Part shown: positions 34,963-43,515 of the stretch, piece by piece
Position numbering within the stretch: the first letter of the stretch is position 1
Layout: every line of letters begins with the position of its first letter
Origin: Ruegeria discodermiae
GTDB taxonomy: Bacteria > Pseudomonadota > Alphaproteobacteria > Rhodobacterales > Rhodobacteraceae
Length of the DNA: 64,000 nucleotides
Direction of reading: 5' to 3'
NCBI RefSeq assembly: GCF_030758345.1
Contig: NZ_JAVAMO010000019.1
Span: 27,326 to 91,325 of the forward strand
Position numbers and translations under genes: made by a program
The notes under the pieces: model-generated
Told to the model about the DNA's origin: nothing
What the model saw: only the letters and a program-made list of their open reading frames with translations
Databases searched by the model: none

Positions 34963-35871
34963 ATGACAACTACAGCCACAAATACCCCTGAAATGGTCGG
35001 CGACATCATTGATCTGACGCCCAAGGAGCGCCTGATCAAGAAGGCCAAAGTGCATCGTGGACTACAATTTGGCGCGACTGTCGTTGTCATCATGACGATC
35101 CTAGCGATATTTGCACCGCTGATTGCCCCCCATTCCCCCTATGAACAAGACCTCGCAAACCGTCTGGTTCCACCAGTATGGGCGGATGGAGGGTCTTGGA
35201 CCTACATATTCGGAACAGATCAACTGGGGCGAGATTATCTGAGTCGGCTGATCTATGGCGCTCGTGTCTCCATGGGTGTGGGCTTTGGTGCTGCCGCATT
35301 GGGATGTGCCATTGGCGTTACGATTGGCCTGTCGGCAGGTTACCTTGGTGGGTTTGCCGACCGCTCGGCCTCTTTCCTGCTAACGTGCCAATTGGCCCTC
35401 CCTTCGCTGCTGCTGGCGATGGCCCTTGTGTTCTTTGTCGGATCTTCCATTCCAACCCTGATCGTCGTTCTGGGTTGTCTGCACTGGTCTTACTACATGG
35501 TGGTAGTTCGGACGATGACGCGACAGATAAGAGCATTGGAGTATGTGTCGGCCGCCCAGACTATTGGCAGTACGGATCGCCAGATCCTTTTCTATGAAAT
35601 CCTGCCGAACCTCTTCAATCAAATCATTGTTGTCTTCTCGCTCGAAATGGCTGTGGTCATCATCCACGAGGCATCCCTGTCATTTCTGGGTGTGGGTGTC
35701 CAACCCCCGACCGCATCCTGGGGTCTGATGATCGCTGAGGGGAAAGAGGCGATGTACTTTAAACCTTATCTTGTCGTGATCCCCGGAACGGCCCTGTTTC
35801 TCTTGGTCTTGGCCGTAAACTTGTTGGGCGACGGTATTCGCGACATCACCGCACCCGAGAGCCGGAACTGA
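34963..35871 (+). CDS. ABC transporter permease, DppC/OppC type
   Basis: A 302-residue permease with a cytoplasmic N-terminus, a first helix (LQFGATVVVIMTILAIFAPLIAPH), the conserved FGTDQLGRDYLSRLIYGARVSMGVG segment of DppC proteins and an EAA loop at EYVSAAQTIGSTDRQILFYEILPN. Either GTG 34954 or ATG 34963 may start it; I prefer the ATG. Pairs with the preceding DppB-like permease. Confidence 0.9.
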   Translation: MTTTATNTPEMVGDIIDLTPKERLIKKAKVHRGLQFGATVVVIMTILAIFAPLIAPHSPYEQDLANRLVPPVWADGGSWTYIFGTDQLGRDYLSRLIYGARVSMGVGFGAAALGCAIGVTIGLSAGYLGGFADRSASFLLTCQLALPSLLLAMALVFFVGSSIPTLIVVLGCLHWSYYMVVVRTMTRQIRALEYVSAAQTIGSTDRQILFYEILPNLFNQIIVVFSLEMAVVIIHEASLSFLGVGVQPPTASWGLMIAEGKEAMYFKPYLVVIPGTALFLLVLAVNLLGDGIRDITAPESRN

Positions 35872-35885
35872 GGGTGGAGAACACA

Positions 35886-37904
35886 ATGAAACCCCTATTG
35901 GAAGTCAAAGACCTGTCCGTAACCCTGAAGCTGGCCGAAGGTGATTTGACGGCTGTATCGGGAATTTCCCTGTCAGTCGCTAAAGGCGAAACACTGGGCA
36001 TCGTGGGGGAATCCGGGTCCGGAAAGTCGATCTCATCGCTTGCTGTAATGGATTTGCTGCCCAAGGGAACCATTCGCAAAGCGACCACAATGCGCTTTGG
36101 TGAAACCGATCTGCTATCAGCTACGCCAAGTCAAATGGCGAGCTTGCGCGGCAACAAAATCGCGATGATCTTTCAAGAGCCGATGACATCGCTGAACCCG
36201 GTCTACACAATCGGGCGGCAAATGACCGAGCTGATGACCCTGCACAAGGGTGTGTCGAAGAAGGTTGCTACTGATCGTGCTGTTGAACTGCTTGAGAAAG
36301 TTGGAATAACGGCGGCACGCAGCCGGTTGTCTCAGTACCCACACCAATTGTCGGGTGGCCTCCGCCAACGCGTCATGATCGCCATGATGCTGATGTGCGA
36401 GCCCGAACTGATAATTGCAGACGAGCCGACAACCGCGCTGGATGTGACCATTCAGGCCCAAATTCTGAACCTGTTGCGCGAACTACAGCAGGAAATGAAC
36501 ATGGCGATGATCATCATCACCCATGATCTCGGTGTTGTTGCCCGTGTATCCGACAAAGTCTCGGTCATGTATGCAGGGCAGATTGTCGAAACCGGGAGTG
36601 TGGAGGAAGTATTCAGGCATCCCGTTCATCCATACACCCAAGGCCTGCTGGAGAGCATCCCTGTGTCAGGTGAAATCAATCCGGGAGAGGAATTAGGTTC
36701 CATTCCTGGGTTGGTTCCGTCATTGAAGACGAATTTCAAGGGATGCCGTTTCGCAAACCGCTGTTCCAAGGTGATTGAGATTTGCCACAACACTCTGGTC
36801 GACTTGAACGAGATTTCGTCCGGGCGTCTAACCCGATGCCTCCTTTCCGAGGCTGAGGCGCGCGCAAAACTAAAGGAAGAACCCAAGGTTCTCTCCGATC
36901 ATGTCTATGGATCGCGCGTTGACATGACGTCAGCTCCGGTCATGTCCGCTGACAATGCGCAATGCGTATTTCAGATTAAGCCGAACATGTTCGCTCCCAA
37001 AAAGCCACTTCGTGCTGTCGACAATATCTCCATTGATCTGCGTAAAGGAGAAGTTGTGGCCGTAGTTGGTGAGAGCGGATGCGGCAAGTCAACGTTGGCA
37101 AGAATGTTGCTGGGCCTGCAATCGCCAACCTCTGGCACAATATCGCTGGACGGAGAAGACGTATCCGAGATGTCTAATGTTGAGAAATCGAAACGCGTTC
37201 AATCGATTTTTCAAGATCCCTATTCATCACTCAATCCGCGTAGAACCATAGGAGAAATCATACGGCGCCCCCTCCAGTTGCACGGATCAGGTACAACTGA
37301 AGAACAGAAAGAACAGGTTGAAGCGATAATGGAACGTGTGGGAATTCCACGCAGACTATATCACAATTACCCCAATCAATTATCGGGAGGCCAAAGGCAA
37401 CGTGTAGCCATTGCCCGCGCCCTGGTTCTGAAGCCCGAAATCGTTATTTGTGACGAACCGACGTCTGCCTTGGATGTGTCGGTTCAGGCTCAGATCCTGA
37501 ACCTGTTGCTGGAACTCCGAAGCGAGCTGCGCCTTACGTACCTATTGATCACGCATGATATGGCCGTGGTGGAACATATAGCGACAAGGGTAGTCGTTAT
37601 GTATCTGGGTCGCGTCGTTGAAATTGCTGATGCGCGTGACATTTTCCAGAATCCGCAACACCCCTACACCAAGGCGCTGTTGAGTTCCGTTCTGACTCCG
37701 GAGCCAGATGCCGATGTGCCGGATACGCAACTTGGAACATCCTATCCTAACCCGATTGATCCACCCAGTGGATGTACTTTCCATCCTCGTTGCCCATTGG
37801 CGACCCAAGTCTGCAAGGAACGTGCGCCAGTTCTGAGCAAGTTCAATCCGACCACGGAAGTTGCATGCCATCTTGTCGAAGCGGCACCGATGGCTGCCGA
37901 ATAG
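35886..37904 (+). CDS. fused DppD-DppF-type ABC ATPase (two nucleotide-binding domains)
   Basis: A 672-residue cytoplasmic ATPase carrying two complete ABC modules in one chain. Module 1: GESGSGKS, Q-loop [10 protein letters not shown], signature LSGGLRQRV, Walker [12 protein letters not shown]. Module 2: [38 protein letters not shown]. Each is followed by the oligopeptide-transporter C-terminal extension with its Cys-rich signature ([14 protein letters not shown] and [14 protein letters not shown]), which binds a 4Fe-4S cluster in this subfamily. I start at ATG 35886 with GGTGGAG upstream. The fusion replaces the usual separate dppD and dppF; it completes the importer. Confidence 0.93.
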   Translation: MKPLLEVKDLSVTLKLAEGDLTAVSGISLSVAKGETLGIVGESGSGKSISSLAVMDLLPKGTIRKATTMRFGETDLLSATPSQMASLRGNKIAMIFQEPMTSLNPVYTIGRQMTELMTLHKGVSKKVATDRAVELLEKVGITAARSRLSQYPHQLSGGLRQRVMIAMMLMCEPELIIADEPTTALDVTIQAQILNLLRELQQEMNMAMIIITHDLGVVARVSDKVSVMYAGQIVETGSVEEVFRHPVHPYTQGLLESIPVSGEINPGEELGSIPGLVPSLKTNFKGCRFANRCSKVIEICHNTLVDLNEISSGRLTRCLLSEAEARAKLKEEPKVLSDHVYGSRVDMTSAPVMSADNAQCVFQIKPNMFAPKKPLRAVDNISIDLRKGEVVAVVGESGCGKSTLARMLLGLQSPTSGTISLDGEDVSEMSNVEKSKRVQSIFQDPYSSLNPRRTIGEIIRRPLQLHGSGTTEEQKEQVEAIMERVGIPRRLYHNYPNQLSGGQRQRVAIARALVLKPEIVICDEPTSALDVSVQAQILNLLLELRSELRLTYLLITHDMAVVEHIATRVVVMYLGRVVEIADARDIFQNPQHPYTKALLSSVLTPEPDADVPDTQLGTSYPNPIDPPSGCTFHPRCPLATQVCKERAPVLSKFNPTTEVACHLVEAAPMAAE

Positions 37905-38123
37905 TGCAGGTCGGAACCTTATGACTTCACTTAACTGCGAGCCAATCGAGCTAAATTGCTGGTCAATGAGGTATGAAAATCGACCGCTTTGGCGAGGGAC
38001 AAAACTCGCTTGGTACGTAAGGGCGGTTCCGATTGGAATTTTCAATAGCGTATCGGATCCGAAATCTACGCCACTTGAATGCAGGCGTTCATCAAATGCT
38101 AAATTGTTATTTCTCGTGTCAAA
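37905..38123. other. spacer between importer and TRAP remnant
   Basis: About 220 bases with no gene I can support; no clear terminator hairpin seen. It marks the junction between the importer cluster and the truncated malonate locus. Confidence 0.35.
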
Positions 38124-38448
38124 ATTGATGCCCCGATTCATCGCTCGCTCTTTAGCAGTGATCCTACTCGGCGCACCAATACTGCTGCTGATCATCACCA
38201 CCGCCAGCTTTGACCCAACCAGGTTTGCGCGCTTGCCAACCATGAGCCAGCATATTGGCTTGAAGTCACGCGCCGTTGGCCTGAGCCATCACGTGATCAA
38301 CAGCATCACACCGGATTTTGCGCTAAAAACCATTCTATCAGGCCCTCCATCGTTCGTGGCCTGCATGGTGATCGCGTTTATCCTGCCGTGCCTGTTCCCC
38401 GATCTGGCCACCTGGCTGCCTGATCTGGTGATGGGAGCGGCGGTATGA
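38124..38448 (+). pseudogene. 3' remnant of a TRAP transporter large permease (DctM type)
   Basis: The frame reads like the last 105 residues of DctM: GAPILLLIITTASFDPTRFA, QHIGLKSRAVGL, INSITPDFALKTILSGPPSFV, then FPDLATWLPDLVMG before the stop. DctM proteins end in just this way (GxxPDVPLxTIFRG...PFV...FPxIAxWLP). About 75 percent of the gene and the dctP/dctQ partners are missing. Its TGA overlaps the ATG of the malonyl-CoA decarboxylase gene (ATGA), the arrangement expected if a malonate TRAP importer once preceded matA in the operon. Confidence 0.7.
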
Positions 38449-39701
38449 CCCTGCTGGCGGATCTTCTATCCACCGTGTTCGAACGGCGCTATCGCCGAGA
38501 AAGTGCGGCGGCCCTGGATGGCCGCCCTCTGACCGAACTAGCCGACGCGCTGGTTGGCTCAGCGGGCGAGACATCGGGACTGGCGCTTGCCGAGGAAATT
38601 CTTACCCGCTTCGACGCGCTGAGTGATGACGACAAGCTGGATTTCTTCCGCTATCTCGCCACGTCGATGAATATCGATCCCGAGACGGTGCGCTCATCTT
38701 TGGACGAGTATGAACGCAACCCGTCCAAGGCCAGCTATCGCAGCTTTGCCGCCGCCGTCGAACCGGTGCGACAAGAGATGATCCGCCGCCTGAACCGGGT
38801 CCCCGGCGCCACCGGCGCGCTGGTGCAGATGCGCGCCGACCTGCTGCGGCTGGGCGGCAAAGAACCCGAGTTGCAGGCGCTGGATCTGGACTTCCGACAC
38901 CTTTTCGCCAGCTGGTTCAACCGTGGCTTCCTGGTGCTGCGCCCGATCAATTGGGAAAGCCCGGCGCATATCCTTGAAAAGATCATCGCCTATGAGGCAG
39001 TGCATGCCATCGACAGCTGGGACGACCTGCGCCGCAGGCTGGAACCCACTGACCGGCGCTGTTTCGCTTTCTTCCACCCTTCGATGCCTGACGAGCCACT
39101 GATCTTTGTCGAAGTGGCGCTGAACAGCGGTATTCCGGGTTCAGTGCAGGCTTTGTTGGCCGAAGACCGCGATCCCCTGCCTGAAGATCAGGCCAATACG
39201 GCAGTATTCTACTCGATCTCCAACTGTCAGGCCGGACTTGCCAGCATCTCGTTCGGCAATTCGCTGATCAAGCAGGTGGCCTCTGACTTAGCCGCAGAAC
39301 TGTCGGGGCTAAAGACTTTTGTCACCCTGTCTCCGATTCCAGGCCTGAGCAATTGGCTGACGCAGGAAAACATCGAATGGGACATCGAAAAGCCCGATCA
39401 GATGATGGCGCTGGCGGCGCATTATCTGCTGAACGCCAAAAGCCGGGGCAACATGCCATTCGACCCAGTGGCGCGGTTCCATCTGGGCAACGGCGCGCTG
39501 GTTCATGCTGTTCATGCCGACGCCGATGTTTCGGACAAGGGCCAGGCGCAGTCCGGCGGCACTATGGTCAACTATCTCTACGACCTTGGCCGTGTGGCCC
39601 AGAACCACGAGCAATTCGCCAATACCCGCGAGGTTATCGCCTCGCCCGAGGCCAAATCACTTGCCGCGTCGGCCTCTCTCACCAGGACACAGGAAAGGTA
39701 A
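38445..39701 (+). CDS. matA: malonyl-CoA decarboxylase
   Basis: A 418-residue enzyme that converts malonyl-CoA to acetyl-CoA and CO2. The N-terminal helical domain (about 1-150) is followed by the GNAT-like catalytic domain with FFHPSMPDEPLIFVEVAL and YSISNCQAGLASISFGNSLIKQV; LSPIPGL and HLGNGA occur in the C-terminal part, all as in the family (the His and Ser of the HPSMP and following segments take part in catalysis). Full length. Five bases separate its stop from the malonyl-CoA synthetase ATG, forming a matAB operon for malonate use. Confidence 0.93.
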   Translation: MTLLADLLSTVFERRYRRESAAALDGRPLTELADALVGSAGETSGLALAEEILTRFDALSDDDKLDFFRYLATSMNIDPETVRSSLDEYERNPSKASYRSFAAAVEPVRQEMIRRLNRVPGATGALVQMRADLLRLGGKEPELQALDLDFRHLFASWFNRGFLVLRPINWESPAHILEKIIAYEAVHAIDSWDDLRRRLEPTDRRCFAFFHPSMPDEPLIFVEVALNSGIPGSVQALLAEDRDPLPEDQANTAVFYSISNCQAGLASISFGNSLIKQVASDLAAELSGLKTFVTLSPIPGLSNWLTQENIEWDIEKPDQMMALAAHYLLNAKSRGNMPFDPVARFHLGNGALVHAVHADADVSDKGQAQSGGTMVNYLYDLGRVAQNHEQFANTREVIASPEAKSLAASASLTRTQER

Positions 39702-39706
39702 CCCTT

Positions 39707-41221
39707 ATGGCCAATCCTCTCTATGACGGTTTGTTCGGCGCTCATGCCGGTAAAGACACACCTTTTTTGCAGTTGCTCGACGGAACAACCATTACCCACC
39801 AGGATTTCCTAAGCACCACCGCACAGATCGCCCATGTGGCGACACAGCTGGGCCTGAAACCCGGCGACCGGGTTGCGGCACAGATCGAGAAATCACCCGA
39901 AGCGCTGGCACTGTATGCCGCCTGCGCGCAAGCCGGTTTGGTGTTCCTGCCCCTTAACACCGCCTATACTGTCGATGAACTGACCTATTTCATTGAGAAC
40001 AGCGGTGCCTCGCTGATCGTGTGTGACAGCCGCAGTGAAGAGAAACTCACCCCCGTTGGTGCGCAGCTTGGCGCGAAGGTTGCAACCCTGAACGCCGACG
40101 GCGGTGGCAGTCTGATGGATCAGGCCGCTGCTATGCCCGTGAGCTTTGAAACGGTTGACCGCGACGCAGACGATCTGGCCGCGTTCCTCTATACCTCTGG
40201 GACTACAGGCCGGTCGAAAGGCGCGATGCTGACCCAGAACAACCTGTTGTCGAATGCGCAGGCGCTGGTCAACGAATGGCGCTTCACATCCGACGACGTG
40301 CTGCTGCACGCGCTGCCGATCTTTCACACTCACGGACTGTTCGTGGCAACCAATGTCACGCTGGCCACGGGCAGCAGCATCGTATTCATGCCCAAATTCG
40401 ATCTGGATGAGATCATCGGGCGGATGCCGAACGCCACGACTATGATGGGTGTCCCGACATTCTATACCCGCCTGTTGGACGATGACCGCCTCACCAAGGA
40501 ATTGGCGGCGCACATGCGCCTATTCGTGTCGGGCTCGGCCCCGCTGCTGGCCGAAACCCATGTGCAATTCGAAGAACGCACCGGCCATCGCATTCTGGAA
40601 CGCTACGGCATGACTGAAACCAACATGAACACCTCCAATCCCTATGACGGCGACCGCCGGGCCGGGACCGTCGGAAAGCCGCTGCCGGGGGTCGAGCTGA
40701 AAATCTGCGACTCCGATGGAAAAGCCCTGCCCCAAGGCGAAATCGGAGAGATCGAAATACGCGGTCCCAATGTGTTCAAGGGTTACTGGCACATGCCCGA
40801 GAAAACCGCCGCAGAACTGCGCGAAAACGGTTTCTTCATCACCGGTGATCTGGGCCGCATCGATGATGATGGGTATCTCCATATCGTTGGCCGCAACAAG
40901 GACCTGATCATCTCGGGTGGCTACAACATCTATCCCAAGGAAATCGAACTGGTGCTGGATGATCAGCCCGGCGTCATGGAAAGCGCGGTCGTTGGCGTGC
41001 CACATCCCGACTTTGGCGAAACAGTTCTGGGCGTGCTCGTCGCCGAACCCGGTCAGTCGCCTGATCTAGATGAGATGATGGATGCCGTGCGCGACAGCCT
41101 GGCGCGGTTCAAGCATCCTCGTAAGTTGATCCTGCTAGATGAGCTGCCCCGAAACACGATGGGCAAGGTCCAGAAGAACATTTTGCGCGACTGTTACAAA
41201 GACATGTTCGTGACCGCGTGA
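39707..41221 (+). CDS. matB: malonyl-CoA synthetase (malonate-CoA ligase)
   Basis: A 504-residue member of the acyl-adenylate-forming (ANL) superfamily that makes malonyl-CoA from malonate, ATP and CoA. Visible: YTSGTTGRSKGAM (P-loop), the MatB-type core GMTETNMNTSNPYDGDRRAGTVG, TGDLGRIDDDGYLHIVGRNKDLI (hinge) and PRNTMGKVQKN (catalytic Lys). The ATG at 39707 begins MANPLYDGLF; longer frames read through the upstream gene. It works with the decarboxylase to feed malonate into acetyl-CoA. A terminator-like hairpin follows at 41276. Confidence 0.93.
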   Translation: MANPLYDGLFGAHAGKDTPFLQLLDGTTITHQDFLSTTAQIAHVATQLGLKPGDRVAAQIEKSPEALALYAACAQAGLVFLPLNTAYTVDELTYFIENSGASLIVCDSRSEEKLTPVGAQLGAKVATLNADGGGSLMDQAAAMPVSFETVDRDADDLAAFLYTSGTTGRSKGAMLTQNNLLSNAQALVNEWRFTSDDVLLHALPIFHTHGLFVATNVTLATGSSIVFMPKFDLDEIIGRMPNATTMMGVPTFYTRLLDDDRLTKELAAHMRLFVSGSAPLLAETHVQFEERTGHRILERYGMTETNMNTSNPYDGDRRAGTVGKPLPGVELKICDSDGKALPQGEIGEIEIRGPNVFKGYWHMPEKTAAELRENGFFITGDLGRIDDDGYLHIVGRNKDLIISGGYNIYPKEIELVLDDQPGVMESAVVGVPHPDFGETVLGVLVAEPGQSPDLDEMMDAVRDSLARFKHPRKLILLDELPRNTMGKVQKNILRDCYKDMFVTA

Positions 41222-41275
41222 ACTACACTCCCCTAGCCTGCGGGGCCGTTCCTCGACCCGTGGGTTTTCCTTCAA

Positions 41276-41319
41276 CGGCCTGAAGGCGCACCCAACGCGG
41301 TTTCAGGCCGATGATTTTT
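41276..41319 (+). terminator. Rho-independent terminator after matB
   Basis: CGGCCTGAA (41276-41284) and TTCAGGCCG (41302-41310) pair perfectly; ATGATTTTT follows with a run of five T. It lies 55 bases after the matB stop and closes the matAB transcript. Confidence 0.75.
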
Positions 41320-41918
41320 CCAGATCAGGAGCTCTTAGGCAATGCATTAGATGTCCTCGCCCTGATAGCAGTGGATGCCGGCCGCGACGCGGCAGCCACC
41401 TTTATTGAGGACGGCCTTTAATCGCTATGTGGCATCGAAATCGATTTTGTGAAGTTTGGTAGGGGCCGTCCGCTCGACTTTGTAAAGTCAGCTCTCTGCG
41501 CATTGCTGTATTTGGGGCATCGCGCAGCATCGGTCAAAGTGGGCTCTCCCGTCGCCTTCGCCGCGCTGACTACGAGTGGCTGGTTCGAGCAACCGGATCT
41601 TTCGCTGCGCGTCGTTCGAACCCGAAAGATGCGGACAATACCGACTTTGGAGCAATGTCCGCTTTGCGATCAAGGCGATCGGAAAGGCAAGAGTGCTCAG
41701 CGGATTTGCAATCCAATTTATTGCTTTGTTTCTATTGAATAATTCAGTAAAATGACCCGGGAAGCGCCCATTGGTTTTCAGTTTGATAGTTGCTTAAGGT
41801 AAAACGCAAAAGAGACACAAGTCGCCTTCGGTACGCGAAGCAAATCCTTTCGGCGATTGACAACTATGGTTTTTGGTGCAGCCTCCTGCTCAAGTGCCAG
41901 ATAGAACAGGTCAAACCA
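41320..41918. other. spacer before the SMC-type unit
   Basis: No supported gene. A 36-codon frame (41311-41421) could be a scrap of a larger protein but overlaps the terminator. From 41440 the sequence resembles other degenerate spacers of the window. GC content falls towards 41740, where the promoter of the following three-gene unit should be. Confidence 0.4.
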
Positions 41919-42218
41919 ATGAGCAATCAACCAGTCGAAATCACCACAAGCCTCGATAAAGAAGAGGTTTTGCGCGAGTTGGCATGGTCAATTTCAAAGT
42001 ACAATCAAGATCAGAATACTGATAATGCGCCCTTGAAAATTGAAGAAATAGAGGTTGTTGAGGCCCAAGGGTTCTCGGGAGCCGAGATAGGTTTTTTTGT
42101 TGCTGGGGCAGTTGCGTCAGGAATAACATACGACATTCTAAAGTACCTAGTCATCGATATGATCATACCAAGACTGAATGATAAGCATGGTGGCGGCGCT
42201 GCAGAGCTAAAGGAATAG
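41919..42218 (+). CDS. small membrane-anchored protein, first gene of the SMC-type unit
   Basis: A 99-residue protein starting at ATG 41919 (MSNQPVEITTSLDKEE) with AACAGG upstream. Residues 1-50 are acidic and soluble; about 52-75 (FSGAEIGFFVAGAVASGITY) form one transmembrane or membrane-associated helix, followed by KYLVIDMIIPRLNDKH. No family recognised. It ends nine bases before the metallopeptidase-like gene, and would be a good candidate for a membrane effector, anchor or inhibitor within the unit. An upstream in-frame start at 41790 lacks a ribosome-binding site. Confidence 0.5.
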   Translation: MSNQPVEITTSLDKEEVLRELAWSISKYNQDQNTDNAPLKIEEIEVVEAQGFSGAEIGFFVAGAVASGITYDILKYLVIDMIIPRLNDKHGGGAAELKE

Positions 42219-42227
42219 TTCCAAGGT

Positions 42228-43460
42228 ATGAACTTCGATCATCGAGCTATATTCCTTGCTCGACTAGAGCTGACCGCTTATTGTGAACAAGCATTCGGAT
42301 CAGAGCCTCTAGCTGTTGAACTTACTTCGATTGTCGCAGAAAAGGAGGCTGCTCTAGGCCTAATAAACGGTTTGGTCGCGAATGGCGTCGAAGGCCGACG
42401 CCTTGACGAAACAATCGACGGGATCTTCAATCAAGCCGGCTCCGATGGTCTGCAAACACATTCTACAGATAGAATTAGGGACCTTTGCTTTCGTTGTGCA
42501 AATAGGCAGCGGTCGGAGAGCGGGCTGTTTCACATCTGTGATGGGCGGGACTACGATAAAGACAGAAGTGCTCTTGAGATTGGGGGGCTTTGCTTAAGCG
42601 TACTGTACGATATTTTCTCGATCGCAGGGAAATTGTCTGGCTCGATCTATGCGGCGCACAAGGCCAATATTGGTAACGATAAATCGACTAGGTTTCTGCC
42701 CGTTGGTAGAAGAATTAGCACTTTTGGATCTAGTTACGCTTCGGAAGTGCCACATAATTTTGGCGATCACCCCGCTTTAGTCGCAGCAAATGGAATGACT
42801 GCTCCACCAAGATCGACAGAAGAACCTTACAAGGTTGAACTTCAGATCAGCGTTGACAAATTCTACTCTAGCCAATGCGCACAGTTGCTACTGATCCTGC
42901 ATCACGAGTTCTTTTGCCATGTATATCAGCATTATTCACGTAAGGAGAACTGGCCGCCCAAACTGGATATCTTTACCGAAGGGTTTATGAACTGTGCCGG
43001 CTATCGCGCGCTAATGCTATCAAGTGAGACGCTTAGTAAATCTGAGCTGGCACAGATGTACACGGTCGATCATGGCGAGTTTCGTTCGCGGATATCCCTG
43101 TTTCACGAAGCTCGTGAAGCATCTGCAGATGGAGCTTTGCTAAGGTTTGGAACCACGACTTTTCAGATTATAGAGGGCTTGATGGAGCGAGCTTTTCCGA
43201 CCGAAGGCCAAGTATGTGCTGTGGGGCTCGCCGCCATACTTAACTCAGTAGACTTGACTGCCGAGGAACGGAACGTCTTGATCCGTGACTTTCGGCAGGC
43301 CGCCACTCATTTTGAAGGTCGGGGAGCATCACAACATGACGAAGACTTCAACGAAGCGGCAATAGACACCGTGACTGAGCTTCTGGCTAAACTATTGGGT
43401 AACGGCGATGTCGTAGAGTTTCGCTCAAATTTAGCGGAATTTCTAGAGCATGCTGCGTGA
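42228..43460 (+). CDS. HExxxH metallopeptidase-like protein
   Basis: A 410-residue soluble protein. Near residue 225 it reads LLLILHHEFFCHVYQHY, giving HExxxH (HEFFCH), the spacing known from dipeptidyl peptidase III (HELLGH); about 65 residues later FHEAREASADG supplies a Glu-rich segment like the second zinc-binding motif (EExRAD) of that family. So a gluzincin-type zinc peptidase is plausible although overall similarity to DPP III is not evident. The N-terminal half has several Cys (CFRCANRQ, FHICDG). It lies between the small membrane protein and the SMC-like ATPase in one transcription unit (gaps of 9 and 55 bases). Confidence 0.55.
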   Translation: MNFDHRAIFLARLELTAYCEQAFGSEPLAVELTSIVAEKEAALGLINGLVANGVEGRRLDETIDGIFNQAGSDGLQTHSTDRIRDLCFRCANRQRSESGLFHICDGRDYDKDRSALEIGGLCLSVLYDIFSIAGKLSGSIYAAHKANIGNDKSTRFLPVGRRISTFGSSYASEVPHNFGDHPALVAANGMTAPPRSTEEPYKVELQISVDKFYSSQCAQLLLILHHEFFCHVYQHYSRKENWPPKLDIFTEGFMNCAGYRALMLSSETLSKSELAQMYTVDHGEFRSRISLFHEAREASADGALLRFGTTTFQIIEGLMERAFPTEGQVCAVGLAAILNSVDLTAEERNVLIRDFRQAATHFEGRGASQHDEDFNEAAIDTVTELLAKLLGNGDVVEFRSNLAEFLEHAA

Positions 43461-43515
43461 CTTTTTGCTCGGTGCGATTTTGTGTGTTAGAAACGTCGGC
43501 GGAAAGCGTCCATAG

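Noticed and set aside
41311..41421. 36-codon frame after matB
   Set aside because: It overlaps the matB terminator, has no ribosome-binding site and no recognised family; at best a scrap.
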